A stretch of DNA of 64,000 nt from Gluconobacter aidae (GCF_009547075.1 NZ_WIPH01000009.1:1-64000); one strand, 5' to 3'; counted from the stretch's first letter, positions 6,236 through 15,871 are shown. The notes: generated by a model not told the origin, from the sequence alone. Made by a program: numbers and translations.

Positions 6236-6981
6236 CGGATACCGAAGCGGGATTTGTCGCCGCAGAGCCAGTTCATGATGCTGCCCGTACCACCGAGTTT
6301 ATGTTTCAAAACCACTGTTTGGAGGGCGTGGTTCACGAAGGTAAACTCTGGCTCCGGGCGAGCCAGGTTTGCATGGTGCTGGGGCTCTCGAATTCACGCG
6401 ATGCAATGCTGCGGCTGGATGATGACGAGCACACTTCAATGAAGATGATGACCCATGGAGGTTTGCAGACAGTCAACGCGGTCAGCAGAAGTGGTGCCCT
6501 TCACCTCACCTTTGTTTCTCGCTGTCCTCACGCAAAGGCCTTCCGTCGATGGGTTACCGATGCGGTCTTGCCGGAAGTTTTCGAGACAGGCTCCTACCTC
6601 GGCAAAGACCGTGCTCGGGCCGGTGTTGAGGGAGCCGAGATGATGCGGCTTCGAGAGAGGCTCCGACTGCCAGGCCGGTATATGGTTCTGAACCTGCCGG
6701 GTCGGCCTCTTCACATCGAAGCGCGAGATCTGGAAGAAATCCTTGTCGAGGTTGATCAGGCCGATGTGCAGGCGTTGGTGAGTTCTGCCCAACTCGTCGG
6801 CTCCTTGTGGCGGAACTTCCGAACAGAGGACGTCATCCTGAACAAGGCCGTGACAGAAAATTCCTGCGGCCAACAGCTTGATCAGGCCATCTCTCTGAGC
6901 ACTCGACTGGCGCAATGGGTCATGCAGGCGGCCAGCACTGCGCAGAAGGAGAGAGAACGGCCTGACGCCCTGACGAAATGA
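6223..6981 (+). CDS. Bro-N domain protein of the mobilisation operon
   Basis: A 252-residue protein. Residues about 25-130 form a Bro-N domain: GVVHEGKLWLRASQVCMVLGL, a run of charged residues LDDDEH, then SGALHLTFVSRCPHAKAFRRW and VLPEVFETGSY. This domain binds DNA in phage antirepressors and baculovirus Bro proteins. The C-terminal half is helical without a known domain. It heads the operon leading to the relaxase and shares its leader with the stbB-like gene, so it may regulate or assist the relaxosome. Its place corresponds to trwA in R388, but it is not a TrwA homologue. Confidence 0.75.
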   Translation: MTKDTDTEAGFVAAEPVHDAARTTEFMFQNHCLEGVVHEGKLWLRASQVCMVLGLSNSRDAMLRLDDDEHTSMKMMTHGGLQTVNAVSRSGALHLTFVSRCPHAKAFRRWVTDAVLPEVFETGSYLGKDRARAGVEGAEMMRLRERLRLPGRYMVLNLPGRPLHIEARDLEEILVEVDQADVQALVSSAQLVGSLWRNFRTEDVILNKAVTENSCGQQLDQAISLSTRLAQWVMQAASTAQKERERPDALTK

Positions 6982-6985
6982 TCTC

Positions 6986-6992
6986 AGTCGCA
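6986..6992 (+). promoter_or_regulatory. AGTCGCA partial element, copy 5
   Basis: CAGTCGCATGA, directly after the Bro-N stop. Only seven bases match, and the copy runs into a possible ATG at 6992. Confidence 0.35.
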
Positions 6993-7015
6993 TGAGCGCT
7001 TTCTATCCTGCCCTC

Positions 7016-7342
7016 ATGACAGATCAGACCCAGACCCCCGACCGCGCTCCCGAGACCGATGTTTCGGATCGGGAGCTTCTTCAGCACCTTCTCACCCGCT
7101 CTGACGAACAGGGCGAGGAGATCCGGTTCATCAGCGAAAAGCTGAGTATCCTGATTGAGCTTCTGACCCCCTCGGAGAAGGGGGACGGCCCGACACTGGA
7201 CGACATTCTCGCGCGCCTGGTCGAACTGATGAAGGATCAGGAGCCGGTCATCAGGCGTATTGACCACACGACCGCTAGAAACAACGACCTCCTTGAAGGC
7301 CGTAAGGTTCGTCCGAAGACAGAGGACGGCCGCACGTCATGA
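7016..7342 (+). CDS. Small relaxosome-accessory-like protein
   Basis: A 108-residue acidic, helical protein. The ATG at 7016 is preferred to the one at 6992, which overlaps the AGTCGCA element. Neither has a clear ribosome binding site. It has a long amphipathic helix (about residues 18-50) and no domain I recognise. Its end overlaps the relaxase start by 4 nt, so it is coupled to the relaxase and is likely an accessory factor. Confidence 0.6.
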   Translation: MTDQTQTPDRAPETDVSDRELLQHLLTRSDEQGEEIRFISEKLSILIELLTPSEKGDGPTLDDILARLVELMKDQEPVIRRIDHTTARNNDLLEGRKVRPKTEDGRTS

Positions 7343-10300
7343 TGACCTTCCGCAAGATTTCGGCTGAGTGTAACGGCAAGTTCGTGGCCGCATACTTCAC
7401 CGAAGGGGCACCGGATCCGGAGCATGATTTCCGGACGGACACCGGCAAGGTGCCGGACGGTGATGGTCAGCGCCTCACGAATTACTATCTCGGCCGCGAT
7501 GGCCGGGCCTCGTTCAATCCGGGCATGAGCCAGCAGATGGCGGACGTACTCGGCGTGGATCGGCGCGCCATGCCCACGACCGAAACACTTGCGGCCCTGT
7601 TCGAGGGCAAGCGCGCTGATAATGGTGAGCAATGGTCTCAGGCGAAGCGAAAGATCAGCGCCTATGATCTGACCATGGCCCCGCACAAATCGGTCACGCT
7701 GGCTGCCGAGTTCGCGCCCACGCAGGCCGAAGGGGCCGCCATCTGGAACGCTGTGCAGCGGGCCAATGACGCGACCATGCAGTATGTGGCCCGCGAGCTG
7801 GGCTTTGCCCGACGTGGGCATGGCGGGGAAGACGGAGAAGAAGCCGGGGAGGTTGCCTGGACGTCCTACCGTCACCGCACGTCGCGCCCGACCCTGACCC
7901 TGCATGATGCCGAGACCGATACCACCTATCTGCGTGAGGCCCCGACCGGGGGCGATCCGCAGATGCACATCCATAACTCGCTCTACAATGTGGTTGTGAC
8001 CGAGAGCGGTCATGTGGGTTCGCTGGACACCAAGCGCCTGCGCTCCCGCGTGCATGAGTTCGGAGCCTTCTTCCAGGCGGAACTGGCGGATGAGCTGCGC
8101 AAACTCGGGATCGAGCAGTCCTACGACGCCAAGGAGCAGGCGACTGTTATCTCCGCCGTTCCGCAGGAGGCCTGTGACGCTTTTTCCAGCCGCACGGCCG
8201 AGGTGACGCGATCCGCTCGGGCCTATGCCGAGAAGGAGGGGCACGACTGGAACACCATGACGGCCGAGCTGAAGAACAAGATGCTCAAGGCCGCCAGTCT
8301 GGCGCACAGGCAGAAGAAGAATGAATCCGCTGACGACGTTCAGGCCTGGCGCGAACGCGCCGCTGCGATTGGCTGGGAGCATCACAGCGTCATGGGCACG
8401 GCTGAGGCCACGGAATTATCTGTCGCGGACCGGCATGAGCAGGCCTATGCGTTTGCGGCCAAGCATCTCGGCAAGGAGTTTGAGACGGCGGCCGTTCTCG
8501 ATCATGACAAGCTGAGGATGTATGCCGCTCGCGGCCTCATCGGAGCGGGCATCCCCGGGGGCATTGAAGACATCGACCAGGTCGTCAAACTGATAGAGGA
8601 CAAAGGCCTAGAGGTTCGGGGCGAACAGGTGAGTCTTGTGTCGTGCGTAAAGAATGACCGGGTCCGCGTGACCAACACGGCACAGATCCGTGTCGAGGAG
8701 ACCCTTGCCAAAGAGGCCGTTCGGGCCTCGGCGGATCGAAGTGCGTCTCTCTCGGACGCCCAACTCACAGAGGCCATCGAGCGATGCGACCTCGATTTCG
8801 ACAACGAGCACGGTCAGTCCCAGAAGGCGGCAATTTACGCCTTGGGGAAGGCTGGAAAGATTTCGATGCTCACGGGTGTTGCCGGTTCCGGTAAAACAAC
8901 GCTGCTTCAGCCTCTCGTGGATGCCTGGAAGCGGGATACTCGGTTCTCGGAGAAGGGCCGTGAGGTCATCGGTCTTGCCACGGCCTGGCGTCAGGCCGAT
9001 GCGCTTGGCGATGCCGGGATCTATCAGCGCTACGCCATGATGCCCTTCCTCAGCCGCCTTGAGAAAGGCGAGCAGACTGTGGACGAGAATACGGTTCTGG
9101 TCATTGACGAGGTTGGCCAGGTTGCACCGCGCCAGATGCTTCAGCTTCTGGAGCTGCAACGCGCGAGCGGCTGTACCATCAAGGCCTTGGGTGATCGGGA
9201 GCAGGCGCAATCCATTGAGGCCGGTGACACCGTCGAGATCCTGCGCAGGGTTCTGGCCAAGGAAGACATGCCGGAGCTGCTGTCCACGGTCCGGCAGACG
9301 ACCGCCCGCAATCGTGAGATTGCCGGACTATTCCGTGGCGAGACACCAGATGCGGATGCACTGGACGCGCTTCGACCTAAAGGGAAGGCCGCCTACGCCA
9401 ACCAGGATCAGGAAAATGCGGACGATCCGCGCAACGCCTTTCACTTTGAGGAAGTCCGCCGCGCTATCGACATGAAGCGCGAGGACGGAACCATCCGTCT
9501 GGTCGGTGGCGATCAGGATGAGGTGCTGCAAAAAATCGCGGAACTCTACGTCACGCGCCGCGACGCCTTGGCTGCGTCCGGCTCAAAGCGCGGGATCAGT
9601 ATGTCAGCCCTGACCAACCAGGACGCGGCCGACCTCAGCCGCGCTGTGCGCAGGATCCTGCAGAACCGTGGCGAGATCTCCCGGGATGAAGTGACGCTGG
9701 ATGCGGTCGATCAGCGTGGCGAAACTTATGACCTTCAGGTCGCTGCCGGCGACAGGTTGCGTCTGTTTCGGCGCACCTGGGGGGCGGTCGAAGGAAAAGG
9801 GACCACCGTTGGCAACAATGGCGATGTCGTGGAGGTTGTCTCGCACGGCAAGGACGGTTTGAAAGTCCGGATGAAGGACGGACGGGAGGCAGATGTTGAA
9901 TGGCGTCGGCTGAAGGACCACAAGACCGGCCGGATCCTGCTTGGCTTCGGTCATGCCATGACCATTGATGCGGCCCAGGGCCTCACCTCGGACGAACATA
10001 TCAACGCCCTTCCGCGAGGGGTGGCTACGGCAACTGGGTTTACATCCTACGTGGCAGAGAGCCGGGCCAAGGGCACGACGTGGACCATGATCTCAGACGG
10101 CGCGACGTTTGAGGCCGTGCGCAACGGGCGCGCGCTCGGTGATACGACGGAGATCACCAGCGACGATCTGTGGCACCATGTGGCCAAGGGCATGTCGAAC
10201 AAGCCCTACAAGGCGCTTGGCATGGATCTGCCGTTCACCTCGCAGGAGGAACGGGAGAAGCACGTTCAGGAATTGATCCGTCTTGGTAAGATGCAGGAGG

Positions 10301-10527
10301 AAATGGCGCAGGATGGCCGGGACTATGGGCGCGAGGTGGCCAACCGCGTGCAGGCGATCACCGTGGCAAAAATGGCTGCCCAGAGGCTGAAAGTCATTGA
10401 CGAGCAGATTGAAGCCCTTCTGGCGCAGAGCGGGGCGGCTCCCTCTGAGGCCGAACAAACCCTGCGCAAGAACCGGATCGCTCTTGCGCAGGCGGTGACG
10501 ACGCAGTTCTCAGTGGGGGGCATCTAG
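7339..10527 (+). CDS. traA: MOBF conjugative relaxase-helicase (TraA/TrwC family)
   Basis: A 1062-residue protein. The N-terminal TrwC relaxase domain (about 1-310) holds tyrosines at 19, 49 and 50, a YDLTMAPHKSVTL segment typical of the family, and the metal-binding pattern RHRTSR followed by DPQMHIH (H180, H210 and H212). A RecD-like helicase follows with Walker A GVAGSGKTT near residue 513, a VIDEVGQV Walker B region, and a late GHAMTIDAAQG helicase motif. The enzyme nicks oriT, stays linked to the DNA and unwinds it. MOBF relaxases normally pair with F- or T-type transfer systems. Here the secretion system is of the IncI/Dot type. Confidence 0.93.
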   Translation: MMTFRKISAECNGKFVAAYFTEGAPDPEHDFRTDTGKVPDGDGQRLTNYYLGRDGRASFNPGMSQQMADVLGVDRRAMPTTETLAALFEGKRADNGEQWSQAKRKISAYDLTMAPHKSVTLAAEFAPTQAEGAAIWNAVQRANDATMQYVARELGFARRGHGGEDGEEAGEVAWTSYRHRTSRPTLTLHDAETDTTYLREAPTGGDPQMHIHNSLYNVVVTESGHVGSLDTKRLRSRVHEFGAFFQAELADELRKLGIEQSYDAKEQATVISAVPQEACDAFSSRTAEVTRSARAYAEKEGHDWNTMTAELKNKMLKAASLAHRQKKNESADDVQAWRERAAAIGWEHHSVMGTAEATELSVADRHEQAYAFAAKHLGKEFETAAVLDHDKLRMYAARGLIGAGIPGGIEDIDQVVKLIEDKGLEVRGEQVSLVSCVKNDRVRVTNTAQIRVEETLAKEAVRASADRSASLSDAQLTEAIERCDLDFDNEHGQSQKAAIYALGKAGKISMLTGVAGSGKTTLLQPLVDAWKRDTRFSEKGREVIGLATAWRQADALGDAGIYQRYAMMPFLSRLEKGEQTVDENTVLVIDEVGQVAPRQMLQLLELQRASGCTIKALGDREQAQSIEAGDTVEILRRVLAKEDMPELLSTVRQTTARNREIAGLFRGETPDADALDALRPKGKAAYANQDQENADDPRNAFHFEEVRRAIDMKREDGTIRLVGGDQDEVLQKIAELYVTRRDALAASGSKRGISMSALTNQDAADLSRAVRRILQNRGEISRDEVTLDAVDQRGETYDLQVAAGDRLRLFRRTWGAVEGKGTTVGNNGDVVEVVSHGKDGLKVRMKDGREADVEWRRLKDHKTGRILLGFGHAMTIDAAQGLTSDEHINALPRGVATATGFTSYVAESRAKGTTWTMISDGATFEAVRNGRALGDTTEITSDDLWHHVAKGMSNKPYKALGMDLPFTSQEEREKHVQELIRLGKMQEEMAQDGRDYGREVANRVQAITVAKMAAQRLKVIDEQIEALLAQSGAAPSEAEQTLRKNRIALAQAVTTQFSVGGI

Positions 10528-10537
10528 GTCGCCCGAA

Positions 10538-11419
10538 TTACTTATTCGTCGTGAGGGAGTGCAGGAGAGCCTTTATGGCCTTTTGTACTACTGCGCTTTT
10601 CCAGCTTGCTTGCAGTTTTTCATTTCCTGCACGATGGCTCAGAGCATAAGGGCTCTGGCGGATCGGAGGCATTGAAGCGACCTGCTCTTTAAGACTGGCA
10701 GGAAGTGCAGGGAAAGGGTCAATGTTGACCAGCTGTGTAAGCGTCGACACCGATGTGATTTTACAGACAGGGTGTGCGGTATTGAGGCAAATATAGGCCC
10801 CTGTTCCTGAACCTGCTGGATCATAGATCGCTTTCCACGTGATCGCGGGAACCGGGATTTTTCCGGGACCAACCGTTTTTTGGATCTGGTCAGGATTATA
10901 CCCTGGCCCTGTGACGACAAAAATCTCACCTTCTTGATCTGCCCATCCTCGCACGGCGCTTTCGACACCCTCCCATGCCCCTCGGTTCAACGCGGCGGTT
11001 TGGGGGACGATGTTGGACAGGAGAAATGACTGATCCTGCGATGTCGCGTCCGGCTCATCGCCACTGGGGGTCATGTGCCCCCGATCGTAACCAGAGCGCC
11101 GGTAGTCAGAAAGGGTCGCCTGCATCGACCCTGGGAGGCGACTATCTACGCTAAAGGTGCCTTTGCGCGCTGTTTTGCGTGCTGTTTCGATCTGCTCTTC
11201 AGTGATATCTTCAGCCGACCATAAAGGGCCCTTTGTGTCTTCAGAGGCCAGAACCGCATAGTCGTTGTTACATAACAGAACCGTGCCACCGCGTTGGGTT
11301 TCAGATAGCACTGCGGGAGGTTTCCCTCCCGCAAAAAGGTGGCTGCATGATGCAGGATCAGCATGGGCTGACGATGCTGCTGCCAAGACTATCAGGCAGG
11401 TTACAAAACGAACTCTCAT
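10538..11419 (-). CDS. Secreted DNA/RNA non-specific endonuclease
   Basis: A 293-residue protein with signal peptide MRVRFVTCLIVLAAASSAHA and the NUC1/Serratia nuclease signature YDRGHMTPSGD around residue 115, followed by SNIVPQ and LNRGAWEGVE. H in DRGH is the general base and the later Asn binds the metal. I start it at 11419, since longer frames run into dotL. It is the last gene of the minus-strand transfer operon, 37 nt after dotL. Periplasmic nucleases of this kind occur beside conjugation genes in several plasmid groups (for example nuc of pKM101). The role is not settled. Confidence 0.85.
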   Translation of the reverse strand: MRVRFVTCLIVLAAASSAHADPASCSHLFAGGKPPAVLSETQRGGTVLLCNNDYAVLASEDTKGPLWSAEDITEEQIETARKTARKGTFSVDSRLPGSMQATLSDYRRSGYDRGHMTPSGDEPDATSQDQSFLLSNIVPQTAALNRGAWEGVESAVRGWADQEGEIFVVTGPGYNPDQIQKTVGPGKIPVPAITWKAIYDPAGSGTGAYICLNTAHPVCKITSVSTLTQLVNIDPFPALPASLKEQVASMPPIRQSPYALSHRAGNEKLQASWKSAVVQKAIKALLHSLTTNK

Positions 11420-11456
11420 GAAGGCTCTCTGCCACTGTCGCACCGAGAAGAACAGC

Positions 11457-13772
11457 TTACGCTTGAAGCCTTTCTCCAAGCGTCCTGAATGCCGCCAAGA
11501 TTTCTCTTTCGCTGGCCCCTTTGGCGCCATCCGTATTGGCCGGGAGTGCATGAAGCTGATCGCGTGTCGCCAGAACGAGCACAGCACGACGACGAGGCGT
11601 CCGTCCTGTCCGACTGCCAACAAGACGCTCCAGTCGCTCGATCTGCCCCAGAAACGCCCCATCCATGGGCTGAGCAGGTACGAGGCTTTCATCTTTGTTG
11701 TCGTCGCGCTGGAAGCGGCCCCAGGCCAACATCCCCGCAAACGGCGTGTTGCCGTCTCCATGACCGTGAGCCGTGGAGGTCCGCAGGTAAGCCGTCAGAT
11801 CGGTCAGACTTGTACTGACATCGCCCATGAGGGCCTTGCTGTCCCGCTGGTTCTCGTTTGCAATCTTGCCAATCAGGGCTTCGATCGACGGCGGGAAGCC
11901 CGAGCTTGCCGTCTCGATCTGGAAGTCGCCATTTTCCAGCGTTTCGACAATGCCCCAGGTCTCGGCATCCGGATCCACACCATGGCCCGTCTTGGGGGAC
12001 GGCAGCATGACCGGACGGGCGCGCCGCACCTCGCCTGAGCGTCCGTTGATGTCGGCAAAGAACGTCTTGGAATGAATGACCCGGCCGCCGAACATCGTGA
12101 CGGCCTCACCCTCGATCAGGCTTTGCAGATCGTTCCAGGGCAGACGGGAGACCTCGCGGACCTCAGCGCCTGAGCCGTTGTAATATCCGTAGCCATCATT
12201 CTCCACGCGGGTTGCCTGTGTCACCTCGACCTTGTCGGCCTGCTGTTCCAGCCATTCACGGGTCTTCATGGCATCCTGAAGCCGCAGCGCATGGGTGAGG
12301 TTCGCGTTGCCGAGAAGCGAGAAGGCCTTTTCGCCGATCCGGGCCGTCAGGCCGGGTAAGTCCTGAAACGAGATCCAGAACATGCAGTTCAGGCCACGGC
12401 CCATGGCGAGCATCCGGTCCATGCCGTCCGTCACATAGGCGCCCAGCTCATCGAAGAAGATCTGGAATGGCGCATCGCCAGCCCCGGCCTTCAGCTTGAA
12501 CACTTCGCTGGCAGAGCCGTGTAGCTTGGCCCCGAGAAGCTGGGCCATGACGCCGCGCAAAGAGGCCACGACAATCTTGCCCAAACCCGCCAGACTGTCC
12601 GACGAGTTTTCCAAAGACGGCAGGATGACGATCAGGATGCGGCGGTTCAGCACCACATCGCGCATGATGATGTCGGCTGTCTCCGCATTGAAGATATGCC
12701 CGAGGCTGACGCCAAGCTGGGTGAAGACGCGCGAGAAATACATCTTCGCATAGCCGTGCTGCTCGGACGGTTTGTTTTCCTTCTGCGCGTTCCACTCCAG
12801 AGAAGAGTCATAGCCGGGCAGTTCGCCAAGATACGCCTGAAGCGGCCACAGCACATCGTCCGGAATATCCTCGACCCTGCGCTCGATGGCCTGATTGGAT
12901 CCGGGATTGCGGAGGAGGAAGACCTTGTGCCGCGCAAGAGTGCCAATCCAGCGCAGGTCGGTGGCATAGCGGATCGCGTCGATGTTGATGGGGATGCCGT
13001 GTGTGTCGCGCATCCAGACGAGGGCCGGAACCACTGTGCCGATGAGACCGACAGCACGGTCACGAAAGACGCCGTTGGAATCATTGGCCGACTGCTCGCC
13101 AAGCTGGCTAACCAGCATTTCGCGGATGGCGTCCGCATTTCCGGTGGCAAACGGATTGAACGTGTTGGAATCCCGCGTCCCGGAGGCGGCGAGGAAGTTC
13201 AGCGCCAGCACCTGGTCATCGAGCCCGAACCGCCGTGCGAGGGCCAGCACGTCGCCATAGACCGTGTTGTCGCCCTTGGCGTCCACCAGGATGCAACCGG
13301 AGCCATGCGCCAGGGCGTTCGTCATCAGGGAGACAATGGCCGTGGTCTTGCCGGAGCCGGTGGTGCCCGGAATGGCCGCGTGCTGACGGGCCGCGTCCGA
13401 AGACATCCAGAGCTGGCGACGGGTGCGCGCCTCGGTGCCGAGATAAAGAATGCCGTTGGCCTGGCGGGGTTTGCGATCCTTGGGATTGAGATCGTTCGCA
13501 TCCTTCAGCCCGCTGTAGCGCGGCATATGGAGCGGAAGACGCTCGGGCCGTAAGACGACCCAGGCTGCCACGGCCGGAGCCGCGAGGATCAGGGCTCCAT
13601 CAATCGCAGGCACGAACCAGCCCAGACCGACCGCCACGAACCCAAGCCATCCGGCCAGAGGAGAGCGAAGCTCTTCTTTCGCCTTTGTCCAGAACGGGCG
13701 GGTGTCGCGGTATGTCTTTCCCCGCTCGACCTGCTGGTGGCCAAGCGGTGCGCCAATTTTGCGAGCCGTCAT
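11457..13772 (-). CDS. dotL: Type IV coupling ATPase DotL/IcmO (TrbC of IncI)
   Basis: A 771-residue protein. Two N-terminal membrane segments (about 45-75) precede an FtsK/VirD4-type ATPase with Walker A GTTGSGKT near residue 140, a Walker B region FFDELGAY, and a long C-terminal part. I start it at the ATG at 13772, which has a GGAG 10 nt upstream; a TTG 21 nt earlier is possible. DotL recruits substrates and feeds them to the secretion channel. In Legionella it assembles with DotM, DotN and IcmS, and homologues of all three are encoded nearby. The C-terminus (SEREILAAFRTLGERLQA) may hold adaptor-binding sites. Confidence 0.92.
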   Translation of the reverse strand: MTARKIGAPLGHQQVERGKTYRDTRPFWTKAKEELRSPLAGWLGFVAVGLGWFVPAIDGALILAAPAVAAWVVLRPERLPLHMPRYSGLKDANDLNPKDRKPRQANGILYLGTEARTRRQLWMSSDAARQHAAIPGTTGSGKTTAIVSLMTNALAHGSGCILVDAKGDNTVYGDVLALARRFGLDDQVLALNFLAASGTRDSNTFNPFATGNADAIREMLVSQLGEQSANDSNGVFRDRAVGLIGTVVPALVWMRDTHGIPINIDAIRYATDLRWIGTLARHKVFLLRNPGSNQAIERRVEDIPDDVLWPLQAYLGELPGYDSSLEWNAQKENKPSEQHGYAKMYFSRVFTQLGVSLGHIFNAETADIIMRDVVLNRRILIVILPSLENSSDSLAGLGKIVVASLRGVMAQLLGAKLHGSASEVFKLKAGAGDAPFQIFFDELGAYVTDGMDRMLAMGRGLNCMFWISFQDLPGLTARIGEKAFSLLGNANLTHALRLQDAMKTREWLEQQADKVEVTQATRVENDGYGYYNGSGAEVREVSRLPWNDLQSLIEGEAVTMFGGRVIHSKTFFADINGRSGEVRRARPVMLPSPKTGHGVDPDAETWGIVETLENGDFQIETASSGFPPSIEALIGKIANENQRDSKALMGDVSTSLTDLTAYLRTSTAHGHGDGNTPFAGMLAWGRFQRDDNKDESLVPAQPMDGAFLGQIERLERLVGSRTGRTPRRRAVLVLATRDQLHALPANTDGAKGASEREILAAFRTLGERLQA

Positions 13773-13776
13773 GGCT

Positions 13777-14217
13777 TTAGTTCTCCAACCCAAATGGCGA
13801 ACCGGCTTGTACCGGCGCGGGTGCTGGGGATGGCATTTCCAGATGGGCGGGCTGATGCAGCGCCTTCAGGATCTGCTGTGGTGCAGTGGGTGCCTGAGCT
13901 TGCGGCTGCGTCTCCAGCGGGCCGCTGGAGGGCAACGGCGGAAGAGGCGCAGATTCAGGCATCGCAGGCGCGGAGGCGTGCAGGCCGCCGAAGGTGTACA
14001 ACAGACCTGCGCAGACGGCGGCTGTCGCGGCAACCGGCAGAAAGCGGCGGATCTTGCTGGCAGGAGCGGCCTGAGGTCCAACCGGGGCGATCTCTGCCTG
14101 AGGGGCCGCGACAGGCAGGGCTTGCGAGAAATGAAGATGGATCGGGGCCGTGCTGCCTTCCTCGATGTCGAGCGTGAGGGGTGCGTTCTGGCCATGCTGG
14201 AGAATGATGCGGGTCAT
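13777..14217 (-). CDS. Single-pass Pro/Ala-rich membrane protein between dotM and dotL
   Basis: A 146-residue protein with a soluble N-terminal part, one transmembrane segment at about 59-79 (FLPVAATAAVCAGLLYTFGG) and a periplasmic tail rich in Pro, Ala and Gln. It sits where IncI plasmids have trbB between the dotM and dotL homologues, but shows no thioredoxin fold. I do not recognise it. Its tight packing (4 nt from dotL, 11 nt from dotM) argues for a role in the coupling complex. Confidence 0.65.
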   Translation of the reverse strand: MTRIILQHGQNAPLTLDIEEGSTAPIHLHFSQALPVAAPQAEIAPVGPQAAPASKIRRFLPVAATAAVCAGLLYTFGGLHASAPAMPESAPLPPLPSSGPLETQPQAQAPTAPQQILKALHQPAHLEMPSPAPAPVQAGSPFGLEN

Positions 14218-14228
14218 GAAATTGTCCT

Positions 14229-15377
14229 TCAGGCGGAGCAGAGCGTGGAAAGGGCGCGATCAAGCACCGGGATGTAGAGGGGGCGACGCAGGCGCTGTTC
14301 CTCGGACCAGTGGGCGCGGGCGCCAGCGGCTTCGATCCGGGGATTGGGATGCACGTCTTCGTTGGGGTTTTCACTGGGGTAGCCCAGGGAGTGCAGGGCG
14401 TACCAAAGCGGCCGGTCGATCAGCTTGACGATGGCGAACGCCGGAGGCGCCAGCACGCCAGCTTCAAATCGGGCATCGCACAGAAGCGTCATGAGGGCGG
14501 TCGTGGTCCATCCGTGACGGTCACAGCTCTGCGCGATCGTGGCCTGCATATCGGGATCTGCAAGAAAGTCCTGCGCGGTCTTCAAAACGTCTGCGGGCAC
14601 CTTCAGACTGACCTTCGGGCCGGTATCGCCATCAAGTCCTGCGTCTGCCAGACCTTCAGACAGTTGACCGAGCAGGGTCATGGCCTCATCGCGACGCTTG
14701 AGTTTGTGCAGCGCAAAGGCCGCAAAGAGCACCTGAGCCGCAGGTGGCGTCGCGACGGGTCCGGCTGTTGTGTAGTGCGGGCCGAGCTGACGCTCGAAAG
14801 CCTCCTGCGCGCAGACCTCACTGAAACGGCCATCGGCGGCCGTGGCAAAGCGGCTGCGCCACTCGTCGGCGGTCAGGGCCGGATCGGCCGGAAGAGGTGC
14901 CCCGGTGGACGGCGCAACAAGCCGGGTGATGCGGCGCTTGGCAAACCCGCGCAGGGTCGGAAACATTTTTGCCTGCACGGCAATCAGGCCTTCGAGATCG
15001 AGGACGGCCCGCACCGCCTTGTTCTCCCCGAAGAAGAGGCACAGGCCCGCGCAGATCCCACCGACCAGGACCGCAACCCACCGAAGTTGCATCCCGACGA
15101 TGGACAGGCCGTAATAGAGCTGAATCAGACGAATGGATGCCGGATGGTGCAGGACCTGATGAAGCTGGAGATTCAGACGCGCCAGCTCGGGCGTCGGCGA
15201 CAGGATGCCGATCTGCCAGATCAGGACCTTGCAGTAAAAGCGGCTGATTTCGGTGTGGAATGTTGACCAGACCATATAGGCCAGGACAACCATGCCCAAC
15301 AGCGCAACACCGGCCAGCATCAGGGTGATTTCCCCGGACGAGCGTGTGCCTGAGGACCGCGAAACTGTGCCACTCAT
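14229..15377 (-). CDS. dotM: Coupling complex protein DotM/IcmP (TrbA of IncI)
   Basis: A 382-residue protein with an N-terminal membrane segment (about 17-38), a second one around 72-100, and a cytosolic domain that includes PADPALTADEWRSRFA and the C-terminal WYALHSLGYPSENPNEDVHPNPRIEAAGARAHW region typical of DotM. In Legionella this domain has a basic patch that binds effectors. The start overlaps the stop of the transglycosylase gene by 4 nt. Confidence 0.85.
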   Translation of the reverse strand: MSGTVSRSSGTRSSGEITLMLAGVALLGMVVLAYMVWSTFHTEISRFYCKVLIWQIGILSPTPELARLNLQLHQVLHHPASIRLIQLYYGLSIVGMQLRWVAVLVGGICAGLCLFFGENKAVRAVLDLEGLIAVQAKMFPTLRGFAKRRITRLVAPSTGAPLPADPALTADEWRSRFATAADGRFSEVCAQEAFERQLGPHYTTAGPVATPPAAQVLFAAFALHKLKRRDEAMTLLGQLSEGLADAGLDGDTGPKVSLKVPADVLKTAQDFLADPDMQATIAQSCDRHGWTTTALMTLLCDARFEAGVLAPPAFAIVKLIDRPLWYALHSLGYPSENPNEDVHPNPRIEAAGARAHWSEEQRLRRPLYIPVLDRALSTLCSA

Positions 15378-15871
15378 GCCGGGTCTCCTTGATGGCTGGT
15401 GCGGATCAGGGTCTGGGAAATCTCGTAGAAGCGCTTCAGATAGGCCGTACCAAATCGGGGCGTATGGGAGTGATAGCCCGCCACGGCCTGCCAGAGGTCG
15501 CCCCGGGCCTTGGTCATTTCCTGACCGAGGATCCAGCCGCCCGCTTCAAGATTGGCGCAGGAGTTGTTCCGCAACGCCGCGTAGGCGCGGGACGGGGTGG
15601 TGTGCCAGTGGCGCGCAATCTCGGGAACATGGATCGTGTTGACCTGCATGGGGCCGAGGTCGGACGTCCCGTTCGTATTCTGCACGGCCTGACCGGGATG
15701 GCCGCCTTCGACATAAAGCAGGACCAGCATGACACCCGTCGGCACATGCGCGTTATGAGCGGACTCCTTCAGGCAGGCCGCGATCTGGCGTCCGCCGTCG
15801 TCTTCGGCCGAGGCAGCCGGGGCCGCCATGAGGGCCGCGAGGGCCAACGGAAAGAAAAGGCGGGCTTTCAT
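15374..15871 (-). CDS. Lytic transglycosylase of the transfer operon
   Basis: A 165-residue protein with signal peptide MKARLFFPLALAALMAAPAASA and an SLT-like domain: the motif SDLGPMQVNTIHVPEIA and a late AVAGYHSHTP block are typical. The catalytic glutamate is probably in MLVLLYVEGGHPG. It lies between icmS and dotM, where Legionella has icmR and icmQ. It overlaps both neighbours by 4 nt. Its likely role is local opening of peptidoglycan for the channel. Confidence 0.85.
   Translation of the reverse strand: MKARLFFPLALAALMAAPAASAEDDGGRQIAACLKESAHNAHVPTGVMLVLLYVEGGHPGQAVQNTNGTSDLGPMQVNTIHVPEIARHWHTTPSRAYAALRNNSCANLEAGGWILGQEMTKARGDLWQAVAGYHSHTPRFGTAYLKRFYEISQTLIRTSHQGDPA

Noticed and set aside
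7237-8385. 382-codon minus-strand frame opposite the relaxase
   Set aside because: Antisense to the conserved TrwC domain, low-complexity translation, no ribosome binding site.
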